Positions 8,400-17,383 of a DNA stretch of 64,000 nucleotides are shown piece after piece (position 1 is the stretch's first letter; every line of letters begins with the position of its first letter). Below the pieces are notes generated by a model. It did no database searches. It was given only the letters and a program-made list of their open reading frames with translations, and had not been told where the DNA came from. The stretch is from NCBI GenBank assembly GCA_022360655.1, contig JAKSCK010000169.1, positions 1 to 64,000 on the forward strand, read 5' to 3'. The translations under genes and the position numbers were made by a program. This stretch comes from Spirochaetales bacterium (GTDB lineage Bacteria; Spirochaetota; Spirochaetia; DSM-2461).

Positions 8400-9308
8400 A
8401 TGGTTAACCACATCTTCTTCTTCATCTACGTGTTTGCAGTGGGGGCCACCTGCTCCGCGGTTTCATTAAGCCTACTTTTTTGGCTTCGAAAGCGGAATTC
8501 GGCCCGACGAAACACGTTTTTCTTCATTGTGTATTTAGCCTTTGTGCTCTTTCTCACAGGTTTGCGCTTTTTTGGTGAGGTTTTGATTGGAGGAGGGCAG
8601 GCCATTGTACTTGGGACGGGTATTGCTGAATCGGCTGGTTATGCCCTTCTGTTGTACTTTCTTCCCCATACCGTTAATCACATCGTGGGTCGGCCACGTC
8701 GATGGCTTCAGCTCACCTCCTCCCTCACGGCCACTGGTGTGTATTTTATTCTTGGGGTGGTGTATCTCACAACAGGATTTCATCCCCCCTTGTTTATAGC
8801 CGCCGCGGCACTCTATTCCATTGCCATGGCGGTCATCCTTGTGGATATTTTGCGCAGTTTGCCACGAATCCGACGGCGTTCCTCTCGTCTCACAGTGCTC
8901 ATGGCCACCTTGCTCACAGCGGCTTTCCTTCCCCTTGTGATGGCGGCACGTTTGCTCTCAGAACTGGGAGGTGAGAATGCGGTTTCTCCCTCGCTGAAAT
9001 TCCTTTTTCTTACGGTGTATTATCTCTGGATGGCCATTTCTGGATCTGTGTTCTATATCCGTGCAATGTCCTCAACACGCACTGCGTCTCCCTCTGGTCA
9101 TCATGTTCCAGTAGACCTTCCCCTCACGGAACGGGAACGTCATGTGGCGGATTCCCTTTCTCGGGGCCTCACCTATGGAGAGATTGCCTCTGATCTTGGA
9201 ATTAGTCCCAATACGGTTAGGAATCATGTGGCCAATGTGTACAAGAAATTGTCCGTCCGATCCAAAGTGGAACTTCTTGGAGTGCTACGAGGAGAAAGGG
9301 AGTTTTAA
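8400..9308 (+). CDS. Membrane-bound LuxR-family transcription regulator
   Basis: The first 225 residues form about seven hydrophobic helices. A C-terminal GerE/LuxR helix-turn-helix follows: LPLTERERHVADSLSRG, YGEIASDLGISPNTVRNHV, NVYKKLSVRSK. No phospho-acceptor domain is present, so it is a one-component regulator that senses a membrane or membrane-soluble signal. I chose the ATG at 8400, preceded by GGGAG, over the ATG at 8388, which lies too close to the likely -10 box. Its stop overlaps the start of the Crp/Fnr gene (TAATG), so both are made together. The regulon is unknown. Confidence 0.8.
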   Translation: MVNHIFFFIYVFAVGATCSAVSLSLLFWLRKRNSARRNTFFFIVYLAFVLFLTGLRFFGEVLIGGGQAIVLGTGIAESAGYALLLYFLPHTVNHIVGRPRRWLQLTSSLTATGVYFILGVVYLTTGFHPPLFIAAAALYSIAMAVILVDILRSLPRIRRRSSRLTVLMATLLTAAFLPLVMAARLLSELGGENAVSPSLKFLFLTVYYLWMAISGSVFYIRAMSSTRTASPSGHHVPVDLPLTERERHVADSLSRGLTYGEIASDLGISPNTVRNHVANVYKKLSVRSKVELLGVLRGEREF

Positions 9309-9997
9309 TGGATTGGGTGCCCTTTGCTAATGAAGTGGCCAAATGCCATTTGTTTTCCGGAATTCCACCGGAGGAGGTTCCGGGGCTCTTAAACGACCAC
9401 AGCGCTCGCCTGGAGCGCTATGGTGATGGGAAATTGGTGCGACTTCAGGGGGACACATATGACGAACTGATCATTGTGGCCCGAGGAGAATTAGAAGCAC
9501 GGATTGATGATAGTGGTGGAAAAGGGCTGACAGTAGAACATTTGAGGGCACCCGCACCAGCTGCAACAGCCATCATTGCATCCTCTGATCCCATACTTCC
9601 AGTATCCCTTTATGCCCGGGGAGAAACATGGGTGTTTTGCATTCCAGCCACACAGGTTTTTCAACTGTTGGCGCGAAAGCCTGAAATCCTGCGTGCCTTT
9701 CTTGCTGATGCTGGAGATAAGGTTCGATTTTTAGCAGAAAAACTGAGGTTGTTTCGATTTGGTTCCTTGCGGAAAAAGATTGCTGGCCATCTCCTTGCTC
9801 TTTCAAGAGAGCAGCGTTCAGAGAGTCCTCGGTGGCGGTATGGGCGTGAGGAAACCGCTGATTTATTTGGAGTCGCTCGTCCTTCACTCTCGAGGGAACT
9901 CTCTGTCATGGCCTCAGAGGGGCTGTTAGAACCGGAAGGTCGTAAGCGAGTGAAGATTAATCGCAAAGCCCTTCGTTCTCTTCTGGAAGAAGATTAA
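9308..9997 (+). CDS. Crp/Fnr-family transcription regulator
   Basis: It has an N-terminal cyclic-nucleotide-binding-like beta barrel (about residues 10-130) and a C-terminal winged helix with YGREETADLFGVARPSLSREL. The sensor domain has only two cysteines (KCHLF and VFCIP), so an Fnr-type iron-sulfur cluster is unlikely. The cAMP-binding cassette of true Crp is not evident. The recognition helix RPSLSREL is of a kind seen in HcpR-like members of the superfamily. That makes hcp at 32.5 kb a possible target, but only as inference. It is translationally coupled to the LuxR-type membrane regulator. Confidence 0.82.
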   Translation: MDWVPFANEVAKCHLFSGIPPEEVPGLLNDHSARLERYGDGKLVRLQGDTYDELIIVARGELEARIDDSGGKGLTVEHLRAPAPAATAIIASSDPILPVSLYARGETWVFCIPATQVFQLLARKPEILRAFLADAGDKVRFLAEKLRLFRFGSLRKKIAGHLLALSREQRSESPRWRYGREETADLFGVARPSLSRELSVMASEGLLEPEGRKRVKINRKALRSLLEED

Positions 9998-10036
9998 GCG
10001 TTGTTCTCTGCATTCGCTCATCATCCTATTCTGTCA

Positions 10037-10068
10037 ATAAAAAAGCACCCAATCCAAGGATTGGGTGC
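10037..10068 (-). terminator. Rho-independent terminator of the cstA-type gene
   Basis: An 11-bp perfect stem GCACCCAATCC/GGATTGGGTGC lies just past the end of the carbon-starvation transporter gene. On the minus strand it is followed by a T-rich run. Confidence 0.85.
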
Positions 10069-10076
10069 CAGATCAT

Positions 10077-11510
10077 TTACGCCGCTTTCACGGTTTTTTC
10101 ACTTGCAGGAGCTTTCCTGGCAAAGAGGAAGAAGGCTGTGAACAAGGCAATGGCCACAGAAATACCCACTGGAATGGAAATGCCGGCAGAAAGGCGGAAA
10201 CCTTCTGGAGCCTGAAGAATGTAGGCTGTCACAACGGCACTCATAAAGGCGGCAGGAAGACTGCAAATCCAATGATTTTTTCCATTGCGCACCATATACA
10301 CGGCTGCGGTCCAGAGAACAATGGTGGCTAAGGTTTGGTTGGACCAAGCAAAGTAACGCCAGATGATGGAAAAGTTGACAAAGTTCAAAGAAAATCCCAC
10401 AGCAAAGAGAGGAATGGCAATGAGAAGTCGATTCCGAATTTTTGCCTGATCAAGTCCAAGAGAGTCCGCAATGGTAAGTCGGGCACTACGGAAGGCTGTG
10501 TCACCAGAACTGATGGGACAGGCCACAACACCAAGCATGGCTAAGATACCGCCCACAGTTCCTAAGAGTCCCACAGAGATTTCTTTCACAACCAAGCCAG
10601 CTCCTCCCTGTCCGACAATACCAGCCAAGCCTTCCATTCCACCAAAGAAGGTAACAGAAGCTGCGGCCCAAATCAGAGCAATGATGCCCTCTGCAATCAT
10701 GGCACCAAAGAACACGGGGCGTCCCATGCGCTCATCTGGAAGACAGCGAGCCATGATGGGGGATTGTGTGGCATGGAAACCACTGATGGCACCACAGGCA
10801 ATGGTGATAAAGAGGAAGGGAAAGAACCCCAATCCTTTTGGATGGGCGTTGGTGAAGCTCACCTCTGGAATCTTGTATCCTTTGATGAACAGCATGGAAG
10901 CCACGCCCACAGCCATCACCAGAAGAACCACTCCAAAGATGGGATAGAGTTTGGCAATGATTTTATCAATGGGTAGAATGGTGGCCACAAAATAGTAAGC
11001 AAGAATCAGCCCCAGCCAGAACCACTTATTGGCAAAGATACCAGTCATCCCCATATTCGAAAGGAGACCGGCAGGACCAGCCATAAACACGGTTCCAACC
11101 AGAATCAGTAGCACCACTGAAAAGCCGCGCATCACAATACGCATTTTACTTCCAAGGTAGGTACCGGAAATCTCAGAGATGCTCTTTCCTTCATGGCGAA
11201 TGGACATCATGCCGCTGAAAAAATCATGCACAGCTCCGGCAAAGATGCATCCAAATACAATCCAGATAAAGGACGCCGTTCCAAAGAGGGCACCCATGAC
11301 AGCACCATAGATGGGACCAAGACCGGCAATGTTGAGAAGCTGAATCAAAAAGATTCGCTTGCCACTGAGAGGGACATAATCCACACCATCTTGCTTCGCA
11401 TAGGCGGGTGTTTGGCGGTTTTCTTCAACACCAAAGAGCTTTTCGACAATGCGTCCGTAAACAAAGTAGCCTGCCACCAGTAGGCCCAGGCAGAGGATGA
11501 AGCTGAACAT
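10077..11510 (-). CDS. cstA: CstA-family carbon starvation / pyruvate transporter
   Basis: Polytopic membrane protein of 477 residues, the short form of the CstA family (Escherichia coli CstA and BtsT are about 700). Matching segments are LLNIAGLGPIYGAVMGALFG, FAGAVHDFFSGMMSIRHEGKSI and GFHATQSPIMARCLPDE. The family imports peptides or pyruvate. It lies just downstream of a LytTR response regulator and LytS-type kinase, the arrangement of BtsS/BtsR with the pyruvate/H+ symporter BtsT. That makes pyruvate the likeliest substrate, by inference. The start has AGGAG at suitable spacing. A terminator follows. Confidence 0.85.
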   Translation of the reverse strand: MFSFILCLGLLVAGYFVYGRIVEKLFGVEENRQTPAYAKQDGVDYVPLSGKRIFLIQLLNIAGLGPIYGAVMGALFGTASFIWIVFGCIFAGAVHDFFSGMMSIRHEGKSISEISGTYLGSKMRIVMRGFSVVLLILVGTVFMAGPAGLLSNMGMTGIFANKWFWLGLILAYYFVATILPIDKIIAKLYPIFGVVLLVMAVGVASMLFIKGYKIPEVSFTNAHPKGLGFFPFLFITIACGAISGFHATQSPIMARCLPDERMGRPVFFGAMIAEGIIALIWAAASVTFFGGMEGLAGIVGQGGAGLVVKEISVGLLGTVGGILAMLGVVACPISSGDTAFRSARLTIADSLGLDQAKIRNRLLIAIPLFAVGFSLNFVNFSIIWRYFAWSNQTLATIVLWTAAVYMVRNGKNHWICSLPAAFMSAVVTAYILQAPEGFRLSAGISIPVGISVAIALFTAFFLFARKAPASEKTVKAA

Positions 11511-11564
11511 AGCATCTCCTTAACAATTGGAAACTGGCGGGATTCTACGGTTTGAAATCTTAAA

Positions 11565-11593
11565 GGAATAGACAACATGTAATGAAATGTCAA
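11565..11593 (-). promoter_or_regulatory. Putative sigma-70 promoter of the cstA-type gene
   Basis: On the minus strand a perfect TTGACA (11588-11593) is followed after 17 bases by TATTCC (11565-11570). It lies about 55 bases before the start codon, in the gap between the response regulator and the transporter. So the transporter can be expressed on its own. The weak -10 fits dependence on an activator such as the LytTR regulator. Confidence 0.45.
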
Positions 11594-11663
11594 AAATAGA
11601 ACATGAGTGGCGGCTCACCTCTCCTATGTACAAAGAAAACAGGTGAATATCAGAATTCTCTTC

Positions 11664-12446
11664 CTAATCCATATTCATGAGCTGACGAAATTCGGCGGCA
11701 TGAGAACGACTCAATGGGATGGTTTCCTGCCCTCCCCGCAATCCCAGGGCATAGCAGTTGTCACCACGGGGATCGACAGTGGAGATCTTCTCAAGGTTCA
11801 CCACATAACCTCGGTGGCAACGGTAGAATGTATGTGGATTCAATAACGCGGCTAAGTCACTGAGATTCCGTCGGCAAGAGAAATTCCCTGATTCTGTGCA
11901 AATGGATGAACTTCTTCCTTCTGCTTTGAGGTACAAAATTTCATCAATTTGAATGGGAACAAAATGCCCTTCATGGTAGACCGTGATGCGCTGGGATTTT
12001 GACTTTGCGCTTGCGTGATTCATGGAAGCATTGGCTTGGGAAAAGGCCACATCATGAAGCTGGCTGAGTTGCTCCTGAATACCTTCACGAGTTTCTTTTC
12101 TGAGCCTATCCAGTGTTCTTTTTAATCGGTGAGAATCCACAGGTTTGAGAAGATAATCAAGAGCTCGAACCTCAAAGGCCTCTAATGCAAACTGATCAAA
12201 GGCTGTGATGAAAACAATCTTCGGTGGAGAAGGGGTTTCAGCAATCTGACTGGCTGCTTCCAACCCCGTCATTCCTGGCATGCTGATGTCCATGAGTATC
12301 ACCTCTGGGTGGTAGAGCTCCATTCCTTTCAGAGCTTCAAAACCATCCGAAGCTTCTCCCACAACAAGATCAACGCCGCCACTTTCAATGAGAAAACGAA
12401 GCTCCTCCCGAGCCGGTTTTTCATCATCCACAATGAGGATTCTCAT
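11664..12446 (-). CDS. LytTR-family response regulator
   Basis: The receiver domain has the acidic pair DDE near the start, phospho-acceptor Asp in VILMDISMPGM and Lys in DYLLKPVDSHR. A LytTR DNA-binding domain follows (about residues 155-260: ITVYHEGHFVPIQIDEILYLKAEG, FYRCHRGYVVNLEKI). The chosen ATG (12446) has GGAAGGA before it and overlaps the kinase stop (ATGA). A longer frame adds 22 residues that are really the kinase's end. With the upstream LytS-type kinase it forms a two-component system. Its likely target is the CstA-type transporter next to it. Confidence 0.88.
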   Translation of the reverse strand: MRILIVDDEKPAREELRFLIESGGVDLVVGEASDGFEALKGMELYHPEVILMDISMPGMTGLEAASQIAETPSPPKIVFITAFDQFALEAFEVRALDYLLKPVDSHRLKRTLDRLRKETREGIQEQLSQLHDVAFSQANASMNHASAKSKSQRITVYHEGHFVPIQIDEILYLKAEGRSSSICTESGNFSCRRNLSDLAALLNPHTFYRCHRGYVVNLEKISTVDPRGDNCYALGLRGGQETIPLSRSHAAEFRQLMNMD

Positions 12447-14266
12447 TCCGTTCCTTCCTCTTTGCCTTCCTTTTTGGGAATTAGAATTCGGGCAAAGGTG
12501 CCCTGAGCACAATCAAAACTCAAGGATGCTGCAGGTCCATAGGCACTCCATAATCGGGCCCGGATATTGCTGAGGCCAATGGAATCCTTATTGGATTTTT
12601 TCTGTTGGAAGTCCGTATTTCTGGATGTCCTGTCTTCATTGTCGAATTCCATTTCATCCTCTGGATCTGGACAAGAACCTGCGGGTGAAGAATCAAATCC
12701 TTTTCCCTCATCATGCACCCAGAGTTCTGTACCTAGAGGATGAGACTTTGCCCCTATGGTGATTCTCCCTCCAGAGGGGAGAGGAAGAATCCCATGAAGG
12801 ACAGCATTTTCCACCAGAGGTTGAAGGAGAAGGGGGGGGATCATCACGTTCACCCCGTCTTCAATCTGATAACGGACAACAAGACGTTCACCAAAACGAG
12901 CTGACTCTATCTGCAAATACGAGCGGACATGCTGGAGCTCTTGCTCAAGGGGAATCATCAGGGCATTGCTGTGCAAACTGCTTCGATAAAAGGATGCCAG
13001 AGCCACCAGGAGTTCACGGCCTTTCTGGGGATTGCTTCGAACCAGAGACACAATGGTATTAATGGCATTGAATAAAAAATGTGGGTTGATTTGGGCCTGT
13101 AGGGCATGGAGTTCAGCCCGGCGGAGCTGTTTCTTTTGCTCTTCTATACGGCTGAGTTCTAATTGGGCGGAGATGAGACCAGCTAACCCCTGGGCCGTCT
13201 CTGCTTCTGTTCGCCCGATATGGCCTGCTCCGGTGCGATACAGCTTCAGGGTACCTATACAAGCATGATCCCGAAGCAACGGAACAATCACAGCCGATTT
13301 CAATGGACAGCCCTGATGGCGACAACCAATCTCATCAGCATTCACTGCAATCCGTGGTTTCCCTGATTCCAGTACCTCTCGGGTCAATCGGGTCATCAAA
13401 GACGACCCGGCTTCATGGTGATCGGAGCCCAGTCCAACATGCACAAGTATACGTTCTGTGTCTGTCACAGCCACGGCAGCTAGGCCCATTTCTTTATGGA
13501 TGATTTGGGCTGTTTGCGCGGCACTTTTGTTATCAAGCCCTTGCCGAAGAACCGTGACCGTTTTGTCTGCCACACGGAGCACTTGTTGAGCCAAGCGCGC
13601 GGCCCGTCGCTCTCCTTCATTAAGAAGATTTTCAAATCCAACAATGATGAGAGACACTCCCAGACCATTGGCCACAATCATAGGGATGCTGATGACAGAA
13701 ACAAGGGAAACAGCCTCTGAAAAGGGTCGTGCGATTGCCAGGATGATGAGCATCTGAAGAACTTCAGCAGAGGCTCCAGCGGCCAGGGCAAAGCGGGCTT
13801 TTCTTCCTGATGCATGAAAACGGGGGCTGAGCAATCCGCCTAAGATTCCCTCGGCTAGGGTAGAAATCATGCAGGCTATGGCTGTGAATCCACCAATGTC
13901 GATGAGCCATCGATGTGTTCCTGCAATCAATCCTGAAAGGATTCCCACAGCCGGTCCTCCAAGGAGGCCTCCCACAAAGATGGGAATCATCCGGGCATTG
14001 GCCAGTGCTCCTTGAACGGGCACACCAGTATAGGTTCCCACAATCCCTAGGCATCCAAGAGCCAAAGAGGGAATGAGGATGGCCATGGGATCGTTCAGAT
14101 GCGAATTTGTGGAAGGAAATTGGGAGGCATCCTGTTCTGATCGTTCTGGACGAACCAGTCGGGCAAAGGCTGGAATACGGGAAAGCAACAGAGCCACAAC
14201 AATGATGAGCCCCATTTGCTGAACAAGGGCCACAAGGATTTGCGCCGTTAGCCGATCTTCAAGCAT
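12443..14266 (-). CDS. LytS/BtsS-type sensor histidine kinase
   Basis: It starts with the 5TM-LYT sensor (residues 1 to about 215; NARMIPIFVGGLLGGP is the family hallmark). A GAF domain with CRHQGCP follows, then a His_kinase domain with the phospho-acceptor in LQAQINPHFLFNAINTI and a HATPase (LVENAVLHGI, VHDEGKGF). It is a membrane kinase paired with the downstream LytTR regulator. Relatives sense pyruvate or envelope state. The frame can be read back to 14398, but that extension runs through a terminator hairpin, so the ATG at 14266 is chosen. It reads out of the hairpin that ends the GH5-ABC operon. Confidence 0.88.
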   Translation of the reverse strand: MLEDRLTAQILVALVQQMGLIIVVALLLSRIPAFARLVRPERSEQDASQFPSTNSHLNDPMAILIPSLALGCLGIVGTYTGVPVQGALANARMIPIFVGGLLGGPAVGILSGLIAGTHRWLIDIGGFTAIACMISTLAEGILGGLLSPRFHASGRKARFALAAGASAEVLQMLIILAIARPFSEAVSLVSVISIPMIVANGLGVSLIIVGFENLLNEGERRAARLAQQVLRVADKTVTVLRQGLDNKSAAQTAQIIHKEMGLAAVAVTDTERILVHVGLGSDHHEAGSSLMTRLTREVLESGKPRIAVNADEIGCRHQGCPLKSAVIVPLLRDHACIGTLKLYRTGAGHIGRTEAETAQGLAGLISAQLELSRIEEQKKQLRRAELHALQAQINPHFLFNAINTIVSLVRSNPQKGRELLVALASFYRSSLHSNALMIPLEQELQHVRSYLQIESARFGERLVVRYQIEDGVNVMIPPLLLQPLVENAVLHGILPLPSGGRITIGAKSHPLGTELWVHDEGKGFDSSPAGSCPDPEDEMEFDNEDRTSRNTDFQQKKSNKDSIGLSNIRARLWSAYGPAASLSFDCAQGTFARILIPKKEGKEEGTE

Positions 14267-14313
14267 AAGCCGAAGTATAAAACATGGTAGTCTGGTCGTA
14301 TATGCTTTGAGGC

Positions 14314-14352
14314 CGACCCCTGGGCCAGCTGCTGGCCCAGGGGTCGATTTAA
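14314..14352 (-). terminator. TAAATCGACC-box hairpin ending the GH5-ABC operon
   Basis: On the minus strand TTAAATCGA is followed by a 13-bp perfect stem starting CCCCTGGGCCAGC with a one-base centre. It lies about 20 bases after the stop of the last permease. The stem is nearly identical to that at 32483-32509, 18 kb away. There is no long U-run, so termination is inferred from position and stem strength. Confidence 0.65.
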
Positions 14353-14369
14353 GGATTGAATATGAAAAA

Positions 14370-15179
14370 TTACTTGAGGGTGGCTCCGGCAATTCCACGC
14401 ATGAAATAGCGCTGGAACAGAAGGAACATCACCACAACCGGTATCACAGAAAGGGTGCTACCTGCCATGACAGGGCCAAATCGCAGGTCTGAATTGTTGA
14501 TGAGGGTGGAAAGACCAACGGGAAGGGTATAGGCCTTATCAGAGGTGGCAAAAATGAGGGGCCAGAGGAAGTCGTTCCAGATCCAGCTGAAGTGCACAAT
14601 GGCCACGGTGGTGATGGCGGGTACTGCCATAGGAATCATGATGTGAGTGAGAATTTTGATTTCACCAGCTCCATCTATGCGGGCGGCTTCTTCAAACTCA
14701 TTGGCAATGCCTTTGAAATAGTTGGACAAAATCATGACGGCGACTGCTGAGGCCACATGCAGAATGATGAGACTGGCTTTGGCTCCTAATCCCAAATCTT
14801 TCATGGTGAGAAAGACGGTGATCATGATGCCCTCTCCTGGAATCACCATTCCTGCAATGATGTAGGCATACATGATGTTTTTGCCAGGGAATTTGAGTCT
14901 TCCCAGGGCATAACCGGCCATCAAACCAATCACAATCACACCTAAGGTGGTGATGCCTGTGATGAACATAGAGTTGGAAAACCAGGCTCCAATTTTAGCT
15001 TGTTCAATGATTTTATAGTAATTATCCAAACTCCAAGTTTTGGGAAAAATCTTCATGGCCACAAGATCTTTCTCCAGCTTCATGGACGAGGTAATCATCC
15101 AAAAGGTGGGGAAGGTGTACAGTGCACCAATGAGACCAACAATGATGGTTCGGATGGTTCTACCAAGATGGAATCTCAT
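14370..15179 (-). CDS. Sugar ABC transporter permease (MalG type)
   Basis: Inner-membrane permease of 269 residues with about six membrane helices. The EAA loop reads EFEEAARIDGAGEIKILTHIMIP, the contact site for the ATPase subunit. It belongs to the CUT1 carbohydrate uptake family. Its start overlaps the stop of the first permease by one base. It is the last gene of a GH5-binding protein-permease-permease operon closed by a strong hairpin. No ATP-binding subunit is encoded here. Confidence 0.9.
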   Translation of the reverse strand: MRFHLGRTIRTIIVGLIGALYTFPTFWMITSSMKLEKDLVAMKIFPKTWSLDNYYKIIEQAKIGAWFSNSMFITGITTLGVIVIGLMAGYALGRLKFPGKNIMYAYIIAGMVIPGEGIMITVFLTMKDLGLGAKASLIILHVASAVAVMILSNYFKGIANEFEEAARIDGAGEIKILTHIMIPMAVPAITTVAIVHFSWIWNDFLWPLIFATSDKAYTLPVGLSTLINNSDLRFGPVMAGSTLSVIPVVVMFLLFQRYFMRGIAGATLK

Positions 15180-16066
15180 TATTTGTCCTCCACTGATTGA
15201 GAGATCTTGAGCTGGATGAGGGAAACAGCAAATACCATCAAAAAGAAGATGAAGGCTGCTGTTTGGGCATAGCCCATTTTGAGCTCCAAGAATCCCTTTT
15301 CATAGATGTAGTGAAGAATCACTTTTGATTTTCCTCCAGGGGCCCCCTTACCTGTGATGAGATAAATCTGTCCAAAGGATTTAAGGCTAGCAATGAGCTG
15401 AAGGATGGCCACAGTCAGGGTGGTTCGTTTGAGCAAAGGGATGGTGAGATACCAGATGCGGTGATACCAACGGGCTCCATCAATGGATGCCGCTTCATAG
15501 AAGTCTTTTGGAATCTGTTGAAGAGCGGCAAGGTAGATGAGGAAGTTGAATCCTAATCCCCACCAGAGTGTGGCAATGGAAACAGAGAAAAAGGCCATGT
15601 TCACGGTGGTGAGCCATTCCACTGGAGGAAGTCCCATTTTCACAAAGAGCATGTTGAACAGGCCGTATTTTGGACCGTACATCAACAGCCACAGGAGGCT
15701 GACAACAGACACAGAAAATATATAGGGAAGGAAGAAGATGACTCTCCAGATGCCCTTACCACGAATATCTGAAGAAATTATCAACGCAGTGATCAAACCA
15801 AGAAGAATGGCTGGTACAGCTGTGAGGGCTGTAAAATGCAAGATATTTCGCATACTCATCCAGAATTTTTCATCAGTGAGGAGCTTTGCGTAATTTTTGA
15901 AACCAATAAAAACGGGATCTTGAATGATGTCCCATTTAAAGAAAGTCAAAACAAGGGAGTAAAAAAACGGATAGATTTTAACAATGGTATACACCACCAC
16001 ATAGGGAAGGAGCATGGCATAGGCAAAAACCCACTGTTTTTTCTTACTGCTCAAATTCAATTCCAT
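15179..16066 (-). CDS. Sugar ABC transporter permease (MalF type)
   Basis: Inner-membrane permease of 295 residues with about six helices. The EAA loop is FYEAASIDGARWYHRIWYLTIPLL. It pairs with the following MalG-type permease to form the channel of a CUT1 oligosaccharide importer. A hairpin lies between it and the binding-protein gene, which would let the binding protein be made in excess. Confidence 0.9.
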   Translation of the reverse strand: MELNLSSKKKQWVFAYAMLLPYVVVYTIVKIYPFFYSLVLTFFKWDIIQDPVFIGFKNYAKLLTDEKFWMSMRNILHFTALTAVPAILLGLITALIISSDIRGKGIWRVIFFLPYIFSVSVVSLLWLLMYGPKYGLFNMLFVKMGLPPVEWLTTVNMAFFSVSIATLWWGLGFNFLIYLAALQQIPKDFYEAASIDGARWYHRIWYLTIPLLKRTTLTVAILQLIASLKSFGQIYLITGKGAPGGKSKVILHYIYEKGFLELKMGYAQTAAFIFFLMVFAVSLIQLKISQSVEDK

Positions 16067-16083
16067 AGTATCCTCGAATAGTC

Positions 16084-16121
16084 AGAAGGCCAGGAAACGC
16101 CTGGGCATTTCCTGGTCTTCT
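16084..16121 (-). promoter_or_regulatory. Intergenic mRNA hairpin between binding protein and permease genes
   Basis: Inverted repeat 16084-16099 / 16106-16121 with a six-base loop and only G-T mismatches. No U-run follows on the minus strand. In ABC importer operons such structures often protect the upstream binding-protein message from 3' decay or cause partial read-through. That role is inferred here. Confidence 0.6.
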
Positions 16122-16138
16122 AGAGGGACAAATTACGA

Positions 16139-17362
16139 TTACTCGTAAACTGCCGCAATTTCTTCAAAGAGCATGTCAGTTGCACCCTGGGCGTCTAAGT
16201 CACCAAGGATGAAGAGCTCCATCACATCTTTGAACTTGTCTTTCAGCACGGCCCAACCCTTGACGGGGGGAGCCAGAGTGACTGTGTCAATCACATGAGC
16301 ATATTCAGACTTATGAGGAAGAGCTTTGTAATCATCAGAAGCCAAAACAGTGGTGTTTACAGGGAAGTGACCAGCTTTTGACCATTCCACACTATTTTCA
16401 GAGACGTATTTGATGAACTCTAAGCCAGCAAGAACTTTCTGGGGGTCATCATTCTTTGGAAGAACCCATGAGTGAGAGTCACCCCAGGTGGCGGATTCAG
16501 CACCGTCAAACACGGGAATGTTGGTGACTCCGTAGTTCAAACCTTCCGTTTTATTGTAGGCATACTGTCCCCAAACACCATTGGTGTGGAAGGCTGAAAC
16601 ACCGTTGAGGAACATGGCTTCTGCATCACCGTATTTGATGTAGCGGAAGATTCCCTTGTCCCGGAAGTCTTGGAAGAACTCATAGGTTTTCAGCACAGTA
16701 GCCCGGTCAAGAACCAATTCACTGCCGCTTTCAACAGTGCCACCAAGCTGGTTGTAGAGCCCCCACCAGAGCTGTTCACCAGCGCCTTTGGCGTAGTAGG
16801 AATTCACATCTTCTAAACCCTTGTCTCGGAGTGCCATCACGGCAGCTTCAAACTCAGCCCAGGTTTCAGGTACGTCCAGGTTGTTTTCAGCCAGGATGTC
16901 TTTGTTGTAGTACATCACATAGGGATGGGTATCCAAGGGAATGGCATAGAGTTGTCCATCATAATAACCACCCTGAAGAATGTTGGGTTGGATTTCATCC
17001 AACAGTTCTTGGGGGGCTGTGTTGGTGATGTCCATGAACATGCCTTTAGAAGCATAGTCAGGAAGAGATGAGAGGTGACAAATGGCCACATCAGGAGAGG
17101 TATCCCCCAAGTAGGCGGTGATGAGCTTTTTATAGTAACCTTCACCAGCTCTCTGCTCCACAGCAGTGATCAAGTCCTGGGAAGCGTTGAAATCCTCGAT
17201 GATGGCAGTGATGGCATCAGCTTCTCCACCACCAAAAAGGGTCCATACATCAATCTCTACAGGTCCTGTGAGAGTGACCGCTTCCTCTTCGGCCTGCCCC
17301 TCGGCAAATCCGTAGCTCAGCACCATGGCGCTCAGCAACAAAGTCGCGAGTACTTTCTTCAT
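16139..17362 (-). CDS. Sugar ABC transporter substrate-binding protein
   Basis: Family 1 extracellular solute-binding protein (about 407 residues) with a signal peptide MKKVLATLLLSAMVLSYGFA before EGQAEEE. The mature protein has EIDVWTLFGGGEADAITAIIEDFN at the start and YAIPLDTHPYVMYYNKDIL, typical of CUT1 binding proteins. The ATG at 17362 has AGGAGG at the right spacing. The longer frame to 17425 reads through a leader hairpin and is rejected. It delivers an oligosaccharide to the two downstream permeases. With an intracellular GH5 enzyme upstream, a beta-linked oligosaccharide is likely. Confidence 0.9.
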   Translation of the reverse strand: MKKVLATLLLSAMVLSYGFAEGQAEEEAVTLTGPVEIDVWTLFGGGEADAITAIIEDFNASQDLITAVEQRAGEGYYKKLITAYLGDTSPDVAICHLSSLPDYASKGMFMDITNTAPQELLDEIQPNILQGGYYDGQLYAIPLDTHPYVMYYNKDILAENNLDVPETWAEFEAAVMALRDKGLEDVNSYYAKGAGEQLWWGLYNQLGGTVESGSELVLDRATVLKTYEFFQDFRDKGIFRYIKYGDAEAMFLNGVSAFHTNGVWGQYAYNKTEGLNYGVTNIPVFDGAESATWGDSHSWVLPKNDDPQKVLAGLEFIKYVSENSVEWSKAGHFPVNTTVLASDDYKALPHKSEYAHVIDTVTLAPPVKGWAVLKDKFKDVMELFILGDLDAQGATDMLFEEIAAVYE

Positions 17363-17383
17363 GTGTTTCCTCCTAAAGTATCT

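Noticed and set aside
14267-14398. Upstream extension of the LytS-type kinase (44 extra codons)
   Set aside because: It is encoded by the terminator hairpin of the preceding operon and lacks a ribosome site; the sensor domain begins at 14266.
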